Below, in pieces: positions 1 to 5,185 of a stretch of DNA of 22,901 nt. The notes below the pieces were generated by a model that saw only the letters and a list, made by a program, of their open reading frames with translations, was not told the origin of the DNA and did not search any database. The position numbers were made by a program, and so were the translations under genes. Source of the DNA: a virus; the IMG/VR virus record IMGVR_UViG_3300048833_000203, positions 1 to 22,901 of that record. One strand, written 5' to 3'. Numbering within the stretch: the stretch's first letter is position 1; each line of letters begins with the position of its first letter.

Positions 1-366
1 CGAGAAATGAAGTCTTTGGGCATTGATCCAAGGTCGCCAATATATGCAGATTCAGCAGAACCAAAAACGATTGAGGAAATTAGGCGTTCAGGCTTCAATA
101 TTCAGCCAACGGTCAAAGGTGCTGATTCGATTACCTTTGGGATTACTATATTGCAAGAGCAGAATATCTTAATTACAAGTAGTTCAGTCAATCTGATTAA
201 AGAGTTTAGGAACTATACATGGGATAAGGATAAGACTGGTGCGAAACTTAATAAGCCCATTGATGACTGGAACCACGGGATTGATGCGACTAGGTACTTT
301 GCTATGATGGCCTTGAAAAAGAAGTCAGAATCCTTTGTTTTGGTTAATGGCAAAATAATTAGGTAA
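1..366 (+). CDS. terL: Terminase large subunit, C-terminal nuclease part (partial)
   Basis: The frame is open from the left edge, so the start and the ATPase domain lie outside the window; 121 residues are visible. They match the RNase H-like nuclease domain of phage large terminases, which cuts concatemeric DNA during packaging: an early Asp in YADSAEP, the stretch NYTWDKDKTGAKLNKP, and a final acidic motif NHGIDATRY near the end. In the family these carry metal-binding aspartates. The portal gene follows after 9 bases in the same direction, the usual terminase-portal order. An ATG at 7 is internal to the domain and is not the start. Assignment rests on motif recognition and position. Confidence 0.9.
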   Translation, partial: REMKSLGIDPRSPIYADSAEPKTIEEIRRSGFNIQPTVKGADSITFGITILQEQNILITSSSVNLIKEFRNYTWDKDKTGAKLNKPIDDWNHGIDATRYFAMMALKKKSESFVLVNGKIIR

Positions 367-375
367 TTTACAGGT

Positions 376-1743
376 ATGAAACTATTCTCCGCATTCAAGA
401 CGGTTAAAAAGAAAGAACTTGGCTTACCCGCTGGTGTTCAATGGAGCTACGTAAACGGGATTTTCATTCCATACGACAACCTTGACAGCATATTCGTTAC
501 CAAAGCCTTTAAATCAATTCCGATAGTTCAAAGCCTAGTTTCTAAAATAGCTGAAAAGGCTGCCGATGCCACGCCTCAGGTAATGAGGATCAAAGACAAA
601 AGAGCGGCCGCAAAGTACTATTCACAAGTCAAGTATCTAAAATCCAAGGCTCAGGCGTTTGAATTAGCACAATTAAGAGTTAAGGCATTTGAGCAGGTCG
701 ATAACCATCCTTTTTTAGCCTTAATGGATGCCCCTAACCCGATCATGTCAGGCAGGGAATTAAGGGAGGCTAGTTTCGCTTATTGCCTTATTACTGGGAA
801 CGCTATCGAATACGCTGCTAGCCCCGGAAGCGGTCAAAGAGCTAAAGAACCTGTTGAGATATGGTCAGTGCCTAGCCCTTGCGTTAAACCTGTAATGTCA
901 GGAAATAGACGTGACCCGATTGAAGGATATGCGATTACCTATGCTTATAATCGAACAATACCGAAAAGTCAAATTACCCATTTCAAGTACTTCAATCCGG
1001 TAGGTGAAGATCAGGGATATGAAAACAGCTTTTGGGGCTTCAGTCCATTAGGATCGGCTAGAAATCAGATTAGTCAAAAGAGATATGCGGATTTAGCCCA
1101 AGGTAATTTATTTGCCAATATGGGCCCTGCTGGAATTATATCTGGTAACGCCCCTAGAGGATCGGTAGCTGCTACTGAGTTGACTCCTGAACAGGCGGTG
1201 GCCATCAACGACGACTTTGTTCAGAACCATACGGGAGCGCACAAGGCGGGATCAATCATTATTACTCCTGCTGACGTCAAGTGGGTTCAGATCGGTCTTA
1301 GCCCTGTCGATCTTCAAATCTTGGAGTTTAATAAGGACTTAGAAAGACAGATAGCTAATATTTACGGCTACCCTAGTCAGTTACTAAATCCAGACGGAAC
1401 TCTTGCTAACTCCGATTCAGGCGATGTAAGGGTAATTACCAATTGCGTATTACCTCTTTTGAGGAAGTTCGATGATATTCGGACAATGAAGCTCAGGGAA
1501 TGGTATGGCGATGACTCGCTTGTTTATATGTCCGATACCGATGTTTATCCAGAGTTGGAAGCAGATAAAAAGGAATTGGTGGCTTGGATGCGACAGGCTG
1601 GGGTATTCAGTCAGAGCGAGATTAGACAGGCATTGGGTTACGGCGTAGAAGTCAATCCAGATGAGGTCTTAATTCCATCGGGTTATATCAGGCTATCAGA
1701 TTTGGGATTAAGCGAGTTGGAAATGGAGCCAATTCAGGAATAA
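376..1743 (+). CDS. Phage portal protein (HK97 family)
   Basis: 455 residues, a usual length for HK97-type portals, the dodecameric ring at the capsid vertex through which DNA is packaged and to which the neck binds. Family signs: an N-terminal segment with a variable loop (residues 60-115), NHPFLALMDAPNPIMSGREL then a GNAIEY strand (about 114-150), an FWGFSPLGSARNQI segment (about 218-232), the Gly-rich GPAGIISGNAP region (about 253) and IANIYGYPSQLLNPDG (about 335-350), where portal families carry a conserved Gly-x-Pro helix start. The ATG follows an ACAGGT sequence 9 bases after terL. Unusually, no protease, capsid or minor head gene follows; an RNA island does. Confidence 0.92.
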   Translation: MKLFSAFKTVKKKELGLPAGVQWSYVNGIFIPYDNLDSIFVTKAFKSIPIVQSLVSKIAEKAADATPQVMRIKDKRAAAKYYSQVKYLKSKAQAFELAQLRVKAFEQVDNHPFLALMDAPNPIMSGRELREASFAYCLITGNAIEYAASPGSGQRAKEPVEIWSVPSPCVKPVMSGNRRDPIEGYAITYAYNRTIPKSQITHFKYFNPVGEDQGYENSFWGFSPLGSARNQISQKRYADLAQGNLFANMGPAGIISGNAPRGSVAATELTPEQAVAINDDFVQNHTGAHKAGSIIITPADVKWVQIGLSPVDLQILEFNKDLERQIANIYGYPSQLLNPDGTLANSDSGDVRVITNCVLPLLRKFDDIRTMKLREWYGDDSLVYMSDTDVYPELEADKKELVAWMRQAGVFSQSEIRQALGYGVEVNPDEVLIPSGYIRLSDLGLSELEMEPIQE

Positions 1744-1747
1744 TTGC

Positions 1748-1755
1748 TATATTTG
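1748..1755 (+). promoter_or_regulatory. Possible promoter -7 box TATATTTG
   Basis: TATATTTG fits the Bacteroidetes -7 consensus TAnnTTTG and lies just after the portal stop. No convincing TTTG is present 19-21 bases upstream (ATGG at that spacing), so the call is weak. If active, it would give an RNA of about 75 bases ending at the terminator at 1810-1836. Confidence 0.25.
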
Positions 1756-1809
1756 AATACCACATTTAAATCTACCGACTAGGTTTCCTTTACGGACATT
1801 CAAGTCAGC

Positions 1810-1836
1810 AAGCCCGAAAATAAATTCGGGCTTTTT
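1810..1836 (+). terminator. Rho-independent terminator after portal
   Basis: A 9-bp stem AAGCCCGAA/TTCGGGCTT with a 6-base loop is followed by a T tract. It closes the terminase-portal transcription unit before the RNA island. Confidence 0.85.
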
Positions 1837-1837
1837 G

Positions 1838-1869
1838 TTTGCTTAGTAATTAGGATTTGTTTAGGTTTG
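1838..1869 (+). promoter_or_regulatory. Bacteroidetes-type promoter of the RNA island
   Basis: TTTG at 1838-1841, 20 bases of spacer, then TAGGTTTG at 1862-1869 match the Bacteroidetes sigma-ABfr promoter pattern exactly. The 17 bases at 1853-1869 recur identically on the - strand at 20584-20568 in front of another gene, and with one change at 4890-4904. It immediately precedes the structured RNA region, so it probably drives tRNA and tmRNA synthesis. Confidence 0.65.
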
Positions 1870-1939
1870 TTTTGTCGGTTGGGTAGTGAAGACACGGGAT
1901 TAGCTCTAGCCTTAACAGGTTGCTATTTGACCGACAAAA
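1870..1939 (+). ncRNA. Inverted-repeat element, possible structured RNA
   Basis: A 9-bp perfect inverted repeat, TTTTGTCGG (1870-1878) and CCGACAAAA (1931-1939), closes a 52-base interior. The interior can form smaller helices, for example GGTT/GACC at 1918-1921 and 1929-1932. The size is tRNA-like (70 bases) but no T arm, anticodon arm or D arm can be fitted, so it is not called a tRNA. It begins directly after the -7 box and ends one base before the tRNA-Cys-like gene, so it may be a leader or processing element of the RNA transcript. Confidence 0.4.
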
Positions 1940-2011
1940 TAAGGGAATGGCGGAAATGGAACGCTCCAGACGGCAAATCTGGCACATTTGGGTTCGAGTC
2001 CCAATCCCTTA
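1940..2011 (+). tRNA. tRNA-Cys-like (GCA) with non-canonical positions
   Basis: A cloverleaf can be drawn: acceptor TAAGGGA/TCCCTTA (7 bp), D arm GGCG/CGCT with GG in the loop, anticodon stem CCAGA/TCTGG, and T arm TTGGG-TTCGAGT-CCCAA. The anticodon at 1973-1975 is GCA (Cys). It departs from normal tRNAs in three places: position 33 is G instead of the near-universal U, position 8 is A instead of U, and no base 26 separates the D and anticodon stems. It may be a decaying tRNA or a tRNA-like RNA with another job. CCA is not encoded. Confidence 0.6.
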
Positions 2012-2018
2012 CTCGTTG

Positions 2019-2099
2019 GTTTGCTTATGGGTAACTGCAAACATCTGGCCTGTCTGTCGTGGAGTCTCCCCTGACAGGAAATAAATGGAGACCTTACCC
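2019..2099 (+). ncRNA. Candidate RNA with two interlocked pseudoknots
   Basis: Four 6-bp helices fit together. GTTTGC (2019-2024) pairs GCAAAC (2037-2042), and its loop GGGTAA (2029-2034) pairs TTACCC (2094-2099). Between them CCTGTC (2049-2054) pairs GACAGG (2073-2078), and its loop GTCTCC (2064-2069) pairs GGAGAC (2087-2092). Both units are H-type pseudoknots, the second nested inside the first. The stretch lies between the two tRNAs and has no plausible coding frame. Function is unknown; pseudoknots of this kind are typical of tmRNA, but tRNA-Tyr separates this one from the tmRNA pieces. Confidence 0.45.
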
Positions 2100-2130
2100 C
2101 ATATGACAGCTCGGAAAGACGGGCAACTTT

Positions 2131-2214
2131 GGGAGTAATGCACGAATTGGTTAGGCGCTAGACTGTAAATCTGGTAATCCGCATGGATAGGAGGTTCGAA
2201 TCCTTCTGCTCCCA
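2131..2214 (+). tRNA. tRNA-Tyr (GTA)
   Basis: Acceptor GGGAGTA/TGCTCCC (with one G-T pair), anticodon stem CTAGA/TCTGG, anticodon loop CTGTAAA with GTA at 2165-2167, a long variable arm ATCC-GCAT-GGAT, and T arm GGAGG-TTCGAAT-CCTTC. The long variable arm is the class II form expected of bacterial tRNA-Tyr. The discriminator A is 2214 and CCA is not encoded. The D stem is weak (two good pairs) and position 8 is A rather than U, as in the tRNA-Cys-like gene. It probably supplements translation of phage genes. Confidence 0.85.
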
Positions 2215-2216
2215 CA

Positions 2217-2477
2217 ATAGTTCTTTGCATTTGAAGCTAATTCAAGACAGGGGTTCGACTCCCCTCAGCTCCACATAGCCAAAGGTAGTTAGGTAATAGT
2301 CTTTTGACTTAGCGCAAACCTACCTGTTCATTAATGGGGCCGACTGGTTTTGATTGGATTGAGTGTGTAGGGTGCGTCCAATGAGGACTATTTCGATAAA
2401 CGGCAAAACCGTTTCAATGTCTTTCGCAGGTGCTAGAGTAGCTGCATAAGAGGTCAAGCCCCGAACCAAATCGGGGC
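2217..2477 (+). ncRNA. ssrA: Circularly permuted (two-piece) tmRNA
   Basis: tmRNA rescues stalled ribosomes by acting as alanyl-tRNA and then as a short mRNA for a degradation tag. Here the 3' part comes first: T arm AGGGG-TTCGACT-CCCCT (2249-2265), acceptor strand CAGCTCC (2266-2272) and discriminator A (2273), a textbook tmRNA 3' end. After 62 bases the 5' part begins: GGGGCCG (2336-2342) followed by a D-domain-like ACTGGTTTTGATTGG. The two acceptor strands pair with six of seven pairs (one C-A mismatch) and place G-U at pair 3-70, the alanine identity element. TTGAGT (2359-2364) can pair AATTCA (2239-2244 region) as helix P2. The intervening part folds by AGGTAG/CTACCT (2283-2288/2320-2325) and AGTC/GACT. 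A tag frame from GCA 2426 encodes AGARVAA and stops at 2449. This order (acceptor piece, spacer, coding piece) is that of permuted ssrA genes. Outer ends are estimates. Confidence 0.75.
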
Positions 2478-2484
2478 AACTTTT
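2458..2484 (+). terminator. Hairpin closing the tmRNA coding piece
   Basis: A 7-bp GC-rich stem GCCCCGA/TCGGGGC with loop ACCAAA is followed by AACTTTT. It lies 8 bases after the tag stop codon. The T run is short, so it may be a weak terminator, a 3' processing signal, or a helix of the coding piece. Confidence 0.5.
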
Positions 2485-2486
2485 CA

Positions 2487-2509
2487 GAACTTAAACTAAA
2501 ACAGATATG
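2487..2509 (+). repeat. Accessory-gene leader motif, copy A
   Basis: GAACTTAAAC followed by a variable base or two and AAACAGATATG, ending in the start codon of the 51-residue membrane protein. Near-identical leaders occur at 4909-4930 (+), 18398-18376 (-), 18841-18819 (-) and 20565-20542 (-). Confidence 0.6.
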
Positions 2510-2662
2510 AGTAAAACATCAATTATTTTCTTTGTGCTAGCAATAGCTTCATTAGTTCTAGCAATAGTGTCAGGACTGGATAATGATTCTAACGGAATTA
2601 TTACTGGGTTAATTGGCATTTACGGAAACCTGATTTTAGCAAAACTTCATAAAAAAGACTAA
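2507..2662 (+). CDS. Small two-helix membrane protein
   Basis: 51 residues, starting MSKTSIIFFVLAIASLVLAI. Residues about 4-22 form one hydrophobic helix and about 30-45 (GIITGLIGIYGNLILA) a second, joined by a short acidic loop DNDSN, with a Lys-rich end LHKKD. A small inner-membrane protein is likely. Holin activity is possible from the shape alone, but the lysis genes lie 13 kb away, so this is not claimed. The start is supported by the leader motif shared with other small genes. The next gene begins 7 bases after its stop behind a partial copy of the same leader (ACTAAAACAGGTATG). Confidence 0.7.
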   Translation: MSKTSIIFFVLAIASLVLAIVSGLDNDSNGIITGLIGIYGNLILAKLHKKD

Positions 2663-2669
2663 AACAGGT

Positions 2670-2858
2670 ATGAACGTATTCACAGGATCACAGGCGGCTG
2701 AAATGTACGATAAAGGCACATTTCCAAACAAATCAATAGGGGTATTCGAGCTTTTCACTTGCTGGGGCTATTGGATCAATTATAACGGCATATTCGATAC
2801 GGATATTGCAGACAGTGAAGAAGAAGCATTCAGAAAGGCTAAATTGAATTTGTTATGA
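2670..2858 (+). CDS. Hypothetical protein, 62 residues
   Basis: Not recognised. The protein has an aromatic centre (VFELFTCWGYWINYNGIFDT, residues about 25-44) and an acidic then basic helix at the end (DSEEEAFRKAKLNLL). It looks like a small soluble domain. Start: ATG directly behind ACTAAAACAGGT, a near copy of the leader of the preceding gene. The stop overlaps the next start (ATGA), so the two are probably translated together. Confidence 0.65.
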   Translation: MNVFTGSQAAEMYDKGTFPNKSIGVFELFTCWGYWINYNGIFDTDIADSEEEAFRKAKLNLL

Positions 2859-3694
2859 AGTATTTTAAATTTATTGGAGATTCCAAGCATGTGCCATTCA
2901 AAGAGGGCAAGATTTACAAAGGGTCCTTTGAAGCTGAAGGCTGGGCTAAAGTTTCAAGGCTTGCAAAAGTAAATCCTTGTGATTGGGATCGAGTTAAAAA
3001 CCCCAAAAAGACCCTATCCGAAAAGATCGAAAAGCTAAAGAAGCAAGCGGAAAAGCAGGTTTTGAAATGCGAGGTTGTTTTGTCTAATCCTACCTTCTCA
3101 GCTATCAATACCAAGGATGAATGGGATTTTATCGAATTAACTGAAGATGGGGCTAACTTTAAGAAAGGTCAAATATTTAAAGTTTTAGATTCTCATTTTT
3201 CCCAATTCTTAGGATATGGGACTTCTTATAAAATTATACAAACAAAAGAACATGGGATTTGGGTAAATCACTTAATGATTAAACCCTCAACCGAACAATC
3301 ATACGTTGAGCAGCTGAAAAAAGAGGCTTTTGATAGGTTTGGGGAGATTAAGGAGGGGGATAGGTTTGATAGATCGAGCATGAATTTTGATATTCCTCAA
3401 GGTATTGATAAGATTTACGGAGAAATTAATTCTTACCAATACAATAAAGAGAAAGATATGTTATTTGTTGGTGACTTATGCCTTTACAAACAAGGCAAAT
3501 GGGCTACCCGAGTGAAGGAAAGGGTTGAGGGGAGTTACGTAAAATACCATATCCTTTGGCCTAATGATGACGGAGCGACTTTAGGATATAGCTTTTCTGG
3601 TTTTGCAGATAAACACGGTTCGCTTCCAATAGAAAAACTAGATGATGCTGGAAAATTCCTAGCCTCCCAGCTCGAAGCCTATCTGAACCGATGA
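2855..3694 (+). CDS. Hypothetical protein with two similar small beta modules
   Basis: 279 residues, no family recognised. Residues about 2-48 (FIGDSKHVPFKEGKIYKGSF...) and about 90-143 (FIELTEDGANFKKGQIFKVL...) resemble each other: each has a hydrophobic strand, an acidic turn, a KEGK/KKGQ turn with an aromatic after it, and a following strand. They look like tandem small beta-barrel (SH3-like) modules, joined by a Lys/Glu-rich helix (about 52-72). The C-terminal third is a separate domain with KIYGEINSYQYN and LFVGDLCLYKQGKWATRV. It overlaps both neighbours by ATGA. Function unknown. Confidence 0.7.
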   Translation: MKYFKFIGDSKHVPFKEGKIYKGSFEAEGWAKVSRLAKVNPCDWDRVKNPKKTLSEKIEKLKKQAEKQVLKCEVVLSNPTFSAINTKDEWDFIELTEDGANFKKGQIFKVLDSHFSQFLGYGTSYKIIQTKEHGIWVNHLMIKPSTEQSYVEQLKKEAFDRFGEIKEGDRFDRSSMNFDIPQGIDKIYGEINSYQYNKEKDMLFVGDLCLYKQGKWATRVKERVEGSYVKYHILWPNDDGATLGYSFSGFADKHGSLPIEKLDDAGKFLASQLEAYLNR

Positions 3695-3870
3695 AAAAGT
3701 ATTTCGATAAGCAGTATTTCATATCACTTGCAATAATGTCTGTGATTACATTTTGCGCATGTGAATTTTGGCAAATAATTGTGCAAGGAGACAGTATTTG
3801 GTTTTCAATAATTTACACTGCAATTATGGCTCCTTTAGGTGCTTTTATGGTAAGAGTTACATCAGAGTAA
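3691..3870 (+). CDS. Small membrane protein, 59 residues
   Basis: Starts at the ATGA overlap with the previous stop. Residues about 9-30 (YFISLAIMSVITFCACEFWQ) and about 37-53 (WFSIIYTAIMAPLGAFM) are hydrophobic and would make two membrane helices with a short QGDS loop between. Two Cys (22, 24) lie in the first helix. No family recognised. It is the last gene before a strong terminator, closing the accessory cluster downstream of the tmRNA. Confidence 0.65.
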   Translation: MKKYFDKQYFISLAIMSVITFCACEFWQIIVQGDSIWFSIIYTAIMAPLGAFMVRVTSE

Positions 3871-3890
3871 AAGTCGCCAATCACCAATCC

Positions 3891-3920
3891 AAGCCGTTGC
3901 AAATCGTAACGGCTTTTTTT
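3891..3920 (+). terminator. Rho-independent terminator
   Basis: An 8-bp perfect stem AAGCCGTT/AACGGCTT with a 9-base loop runs into a T tract of seven. It ends the accessory cluster just before the tail terminator gene and shows that the open frame extending upstream of 3933 is not coding. Confidence 0.85.
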
Positions 3921-3932
3921 ATACCTTTGGGT

Positions 3933-4361
3933 ATGGACATATCACTAGCCATCCAGTCAGGTTACTTCCAAGCCTTGAATCCTGAAATAGGAATACCGAT
4001 TTACAATGCTTTTGCAGTGCCTGAATCGGCTACCTATCCTTATGTGATTATTGCTTCGATTGATCCAGTTGAGGAATTAGATTCTAAGTGCAAATCATTT
4101 GACGTAACTGTTACTTTGGATATTGTGACGGGGTTCCTAAGTCAAACGGGATCAACTCAGGCGTTTAACATATCGGAAGACATTGAGGCTATTATCAATC
4201 CAAGTAATAGAACTCAGATAGATATTACTTCAATGGGGTGGCAGATAGGGCAGACTAGATCAGGTTCAACTGGAAATCAATTCTATTCTGGAACTCATTA
4301 CATTTACCGGGTTATTAAGACGTTCACGCATAAGGTGTGGCTGATAGGTTTGGATAGTTAA
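3933..4361 (+). CDS. Tail terminator / tail completion protein (DUF3168-like)
   Basis: 142 residues. The layout fits the DUF3168 / gpU-like tail completion family, which caps the tail tube and joins it to the neck: an N-terminal helix, GIPIYNAFAVPESATYPYVIIASIDP (a strand pair around residues 22-48), a central strand VTVTLDIVTGF, a helix ISEDIEAIINP, and a last strand pair ending HYIYRVIKTFTHKV. The frame stays open upstream, but that part holds a terminator, so ATG 3933 is chosen; the preceding TACCTTTG could be a -7 box. The tail tube gene follows, as expected. The gp10-type partner that normally precedes it lies on the other strand at 20607. Confidence 0.72.
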   Translation: MDISLAIQSGYFQALNPEIGIPIYNAFAVPESATYPYVIIASIDPVEELDSKCKSFDVTVTLDIVTGFLSQTGSTQAFNISEDIEAIINPSNRTQIDITSMGWQIGQTRSGSTGNQFYSGTHYIYRVIKTFTHKVWLIGLDS

Positions 4362-4380
4362 TTTATTCGATTTATATTTG
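4349..4380 (+). promoter_or_regulatory. Bacteroidetes-type promoter for tail tube
   Basis: TTTG at 4349-4352, a 20-base spacer and TATATTTG at 4373-4380 fit the Bacteroidetes -33/-7 pattern exactly. The ATG of the tail tube gene is 22 bases after the box. A dedicated strong promoter suits a structural protein needed in many copies. Confidence 0.7.
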
Positions 4381-4402
4381 ATTCAATAAACCACTAGAGA
4401 AT

Positions 4403-4828
4403 ATGGCAACGTTTATCACAGGCGAAAATTTTGGTATTTCAGTAAAGGTTGGGGGAGATTGGAAACTTGCAGTCTGCACGAATTCTATCACGGTTGACCG
4501 ATCAAGGGCTTCCATTGAGATTCAAAACAACTGTACCGGAGGAGCCATCGAAAAGCTTGCAACTACTCAGAATAACTCCATTTCGTTTGAGGGAGACATT
4601 TCAACCGATCCTGGAGTTAACGAAATCGGAGTAACTGGATTGAACGAAATGTTTAACGATGCGACCGTTTCCGAGTGGAAAGTTGAGAATGAAGATTCTA
4701 GCATCGTTTACTACGCTGAAAAGGCATTCTTGGAGACCTTTGCTAATACATTCCCTACAGGTGATAAGGCCACATTCTCAGTAACACTTGCCGTATCTGG
4801 ACCACTACTAGACGCTGAACCATCCTAA
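4403..4828 (+). CDS. Major tail tube protein
   Basis: 141 residues, beta-rich, of the TP901-1-like major tail protein type that stacks as rings to make the tail tube. Visible signs: short N-terminal strand (GENFGISVKVGG), the characteristic NSITVDRSRASIEIQNNCTGG (about 27-47) where the family reads 'x-T-x-x-x-x-I-D-x-T-...-T-N-x-D', GDISTDPGVNEIG, and a final FSVTLAVSGPL strand. It has its own promoter upstream and a terminator downstream, so it can be made as a single-gene transcript. The order tail terminator, tube, chaperones, tape measure is standard. Confidence 0.88.
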   Translation: MATFITGENFGISVKVGGDWKLAVCTNSITVDRSRASIEIQNNCTGGAIEKLATTQNNSISFEGDISTDPGVNEIGVTGLNEMFNDATVSEWKVENEDSSIVYYAEKAFLETFANTFPTGDKATFSVTLAVSGPLLDAEPS

Positions 4829-4832
4829 TTTC

Positions 4833-4854
4833 CATATCTGTTTGTTTTAAGTTG
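4833..4854 (-). repeat. Accessory-gene leader motif without a gene (orphan copy)
   Basis: Read on the - strand it gives CAACTTAAAAC then AAACAGATATG, almost the same as the leaders in front of real accessory genes, but the frame it opens runs only 26 codons against the tail tube gene and is not credible. It sits between the tail tube stop and the terminator. Confidence 0.5.
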
Positions 4855-4884
4855 AAAAGGCTAGAAGAAATTCTAGCTTTTTTC
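4855..4884 (+). terminator. Rho-independent terminator after tail tube
   Basis: Perfect 7-bp stem GCTAGAA/TTCTAGC with GAAA loop (4860-4877), flanked by A's upstream and a run of seven T's downstream. Confidence 0.88.
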
Positions 4885-4904
4885 ATTTTATTTGGTTAGG
4901 TTTG
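4873..4904 (+). promoter_or_regulatory. TAGGTTTG promoter copy
   Basis: ATTTGGTTAGGTTTG at 4890-4904 matches the RNA-island promoter at 1855-1869 with one change. At 20 bases upstream the -33 position reads CTAG, a weak fit. The distance from box to ATG is 23 bases, the same as at the - strand copy before 20544. Confidence 0.5.
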
Positions 4905-4908
4905 GATG

Positions 4909-4930
4909 GAACTTAAATGGATAGATTATG
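4909..4930 (+). repeat. Accessory-gene leader motif, copy B
   Basis: GAACTTAAATGGATAGATTATG, related to the other leaders over its first nine bases and its last part, ends in the start codon of the 85-residue gene. Confidence 0.5.
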
Positions 4931-5185
4931 GAACTGAACAAAACTCAAGAAATTGATCTTTGCGCTGTAATATGGATAAAGGTTAGTGAGTTTGAATCAA
5001 AGTATAGAATAAGCCCTAATAATGTTGTTTTGCCTTTGTTTGTAAAGGAACATTTGATTAAAAACTTAAAAGACTTTGGTGATACAATGATAACCCAAAA
5101 AGGTTATTTCGTTTTTATGGGTCTAAAAGTTCATTGGACAATGGTTAACACAACTGAATCAATAATAGTATTTGAAACACCATGA
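4928..5185 (+). CDS. Hypothetical protein, 85 residues
   Basis: Not recognised. Mixed helix and strand: an N-terminal part (MELNKTQEIDLCAVIWIKVS), a helix (VKEHLIKNLKDFGDTMI) and a closing strand (SIIVFETP). It is AT-richer than the tail tube gene before it. It has its own promoter and leader of the accessory-gene type, and its stop overlaps the start of the tail chaperone gene (ATGA), so an inserted accessory gene now coupled to the tail operon is likely. No role in tail assembly can be deduced. Confidence 0.65.
   Translation: MELNKTQEIDLCAVIWIKVSEFESKYRISPNNVVLPLFVKEHLIKNLKDFGDTMITQKGYFVFMGLKVHWTMVNTTESIIVFETP

Noticed and set aside
2009-2230. 73-residue - strand open frame
   Set aside because: It is antisense to the pseudoknot element and tRNA-Tyr.
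2217-2273. Remnant of a third tRNA
   Set aside because: The T arm and acceptor strand match tmRNA better, no 5' tRNA half is present upstream, and the matching acceptor 5' strand lies downstream.
3334-3368. Two TAGGTTTG boxes inside the 279-residue gene
   Set aside because: One even has TTTG at 19 bases, but they lie in the middle of a coding region with no start codon context or leader; probably codon use.
3768-3932. Upstream extension of the tail terminator frame
   Set aside because: It overlaps the end of the 59-residue gene and contains a strong terminator; ATG 3933 gives the normal family length.
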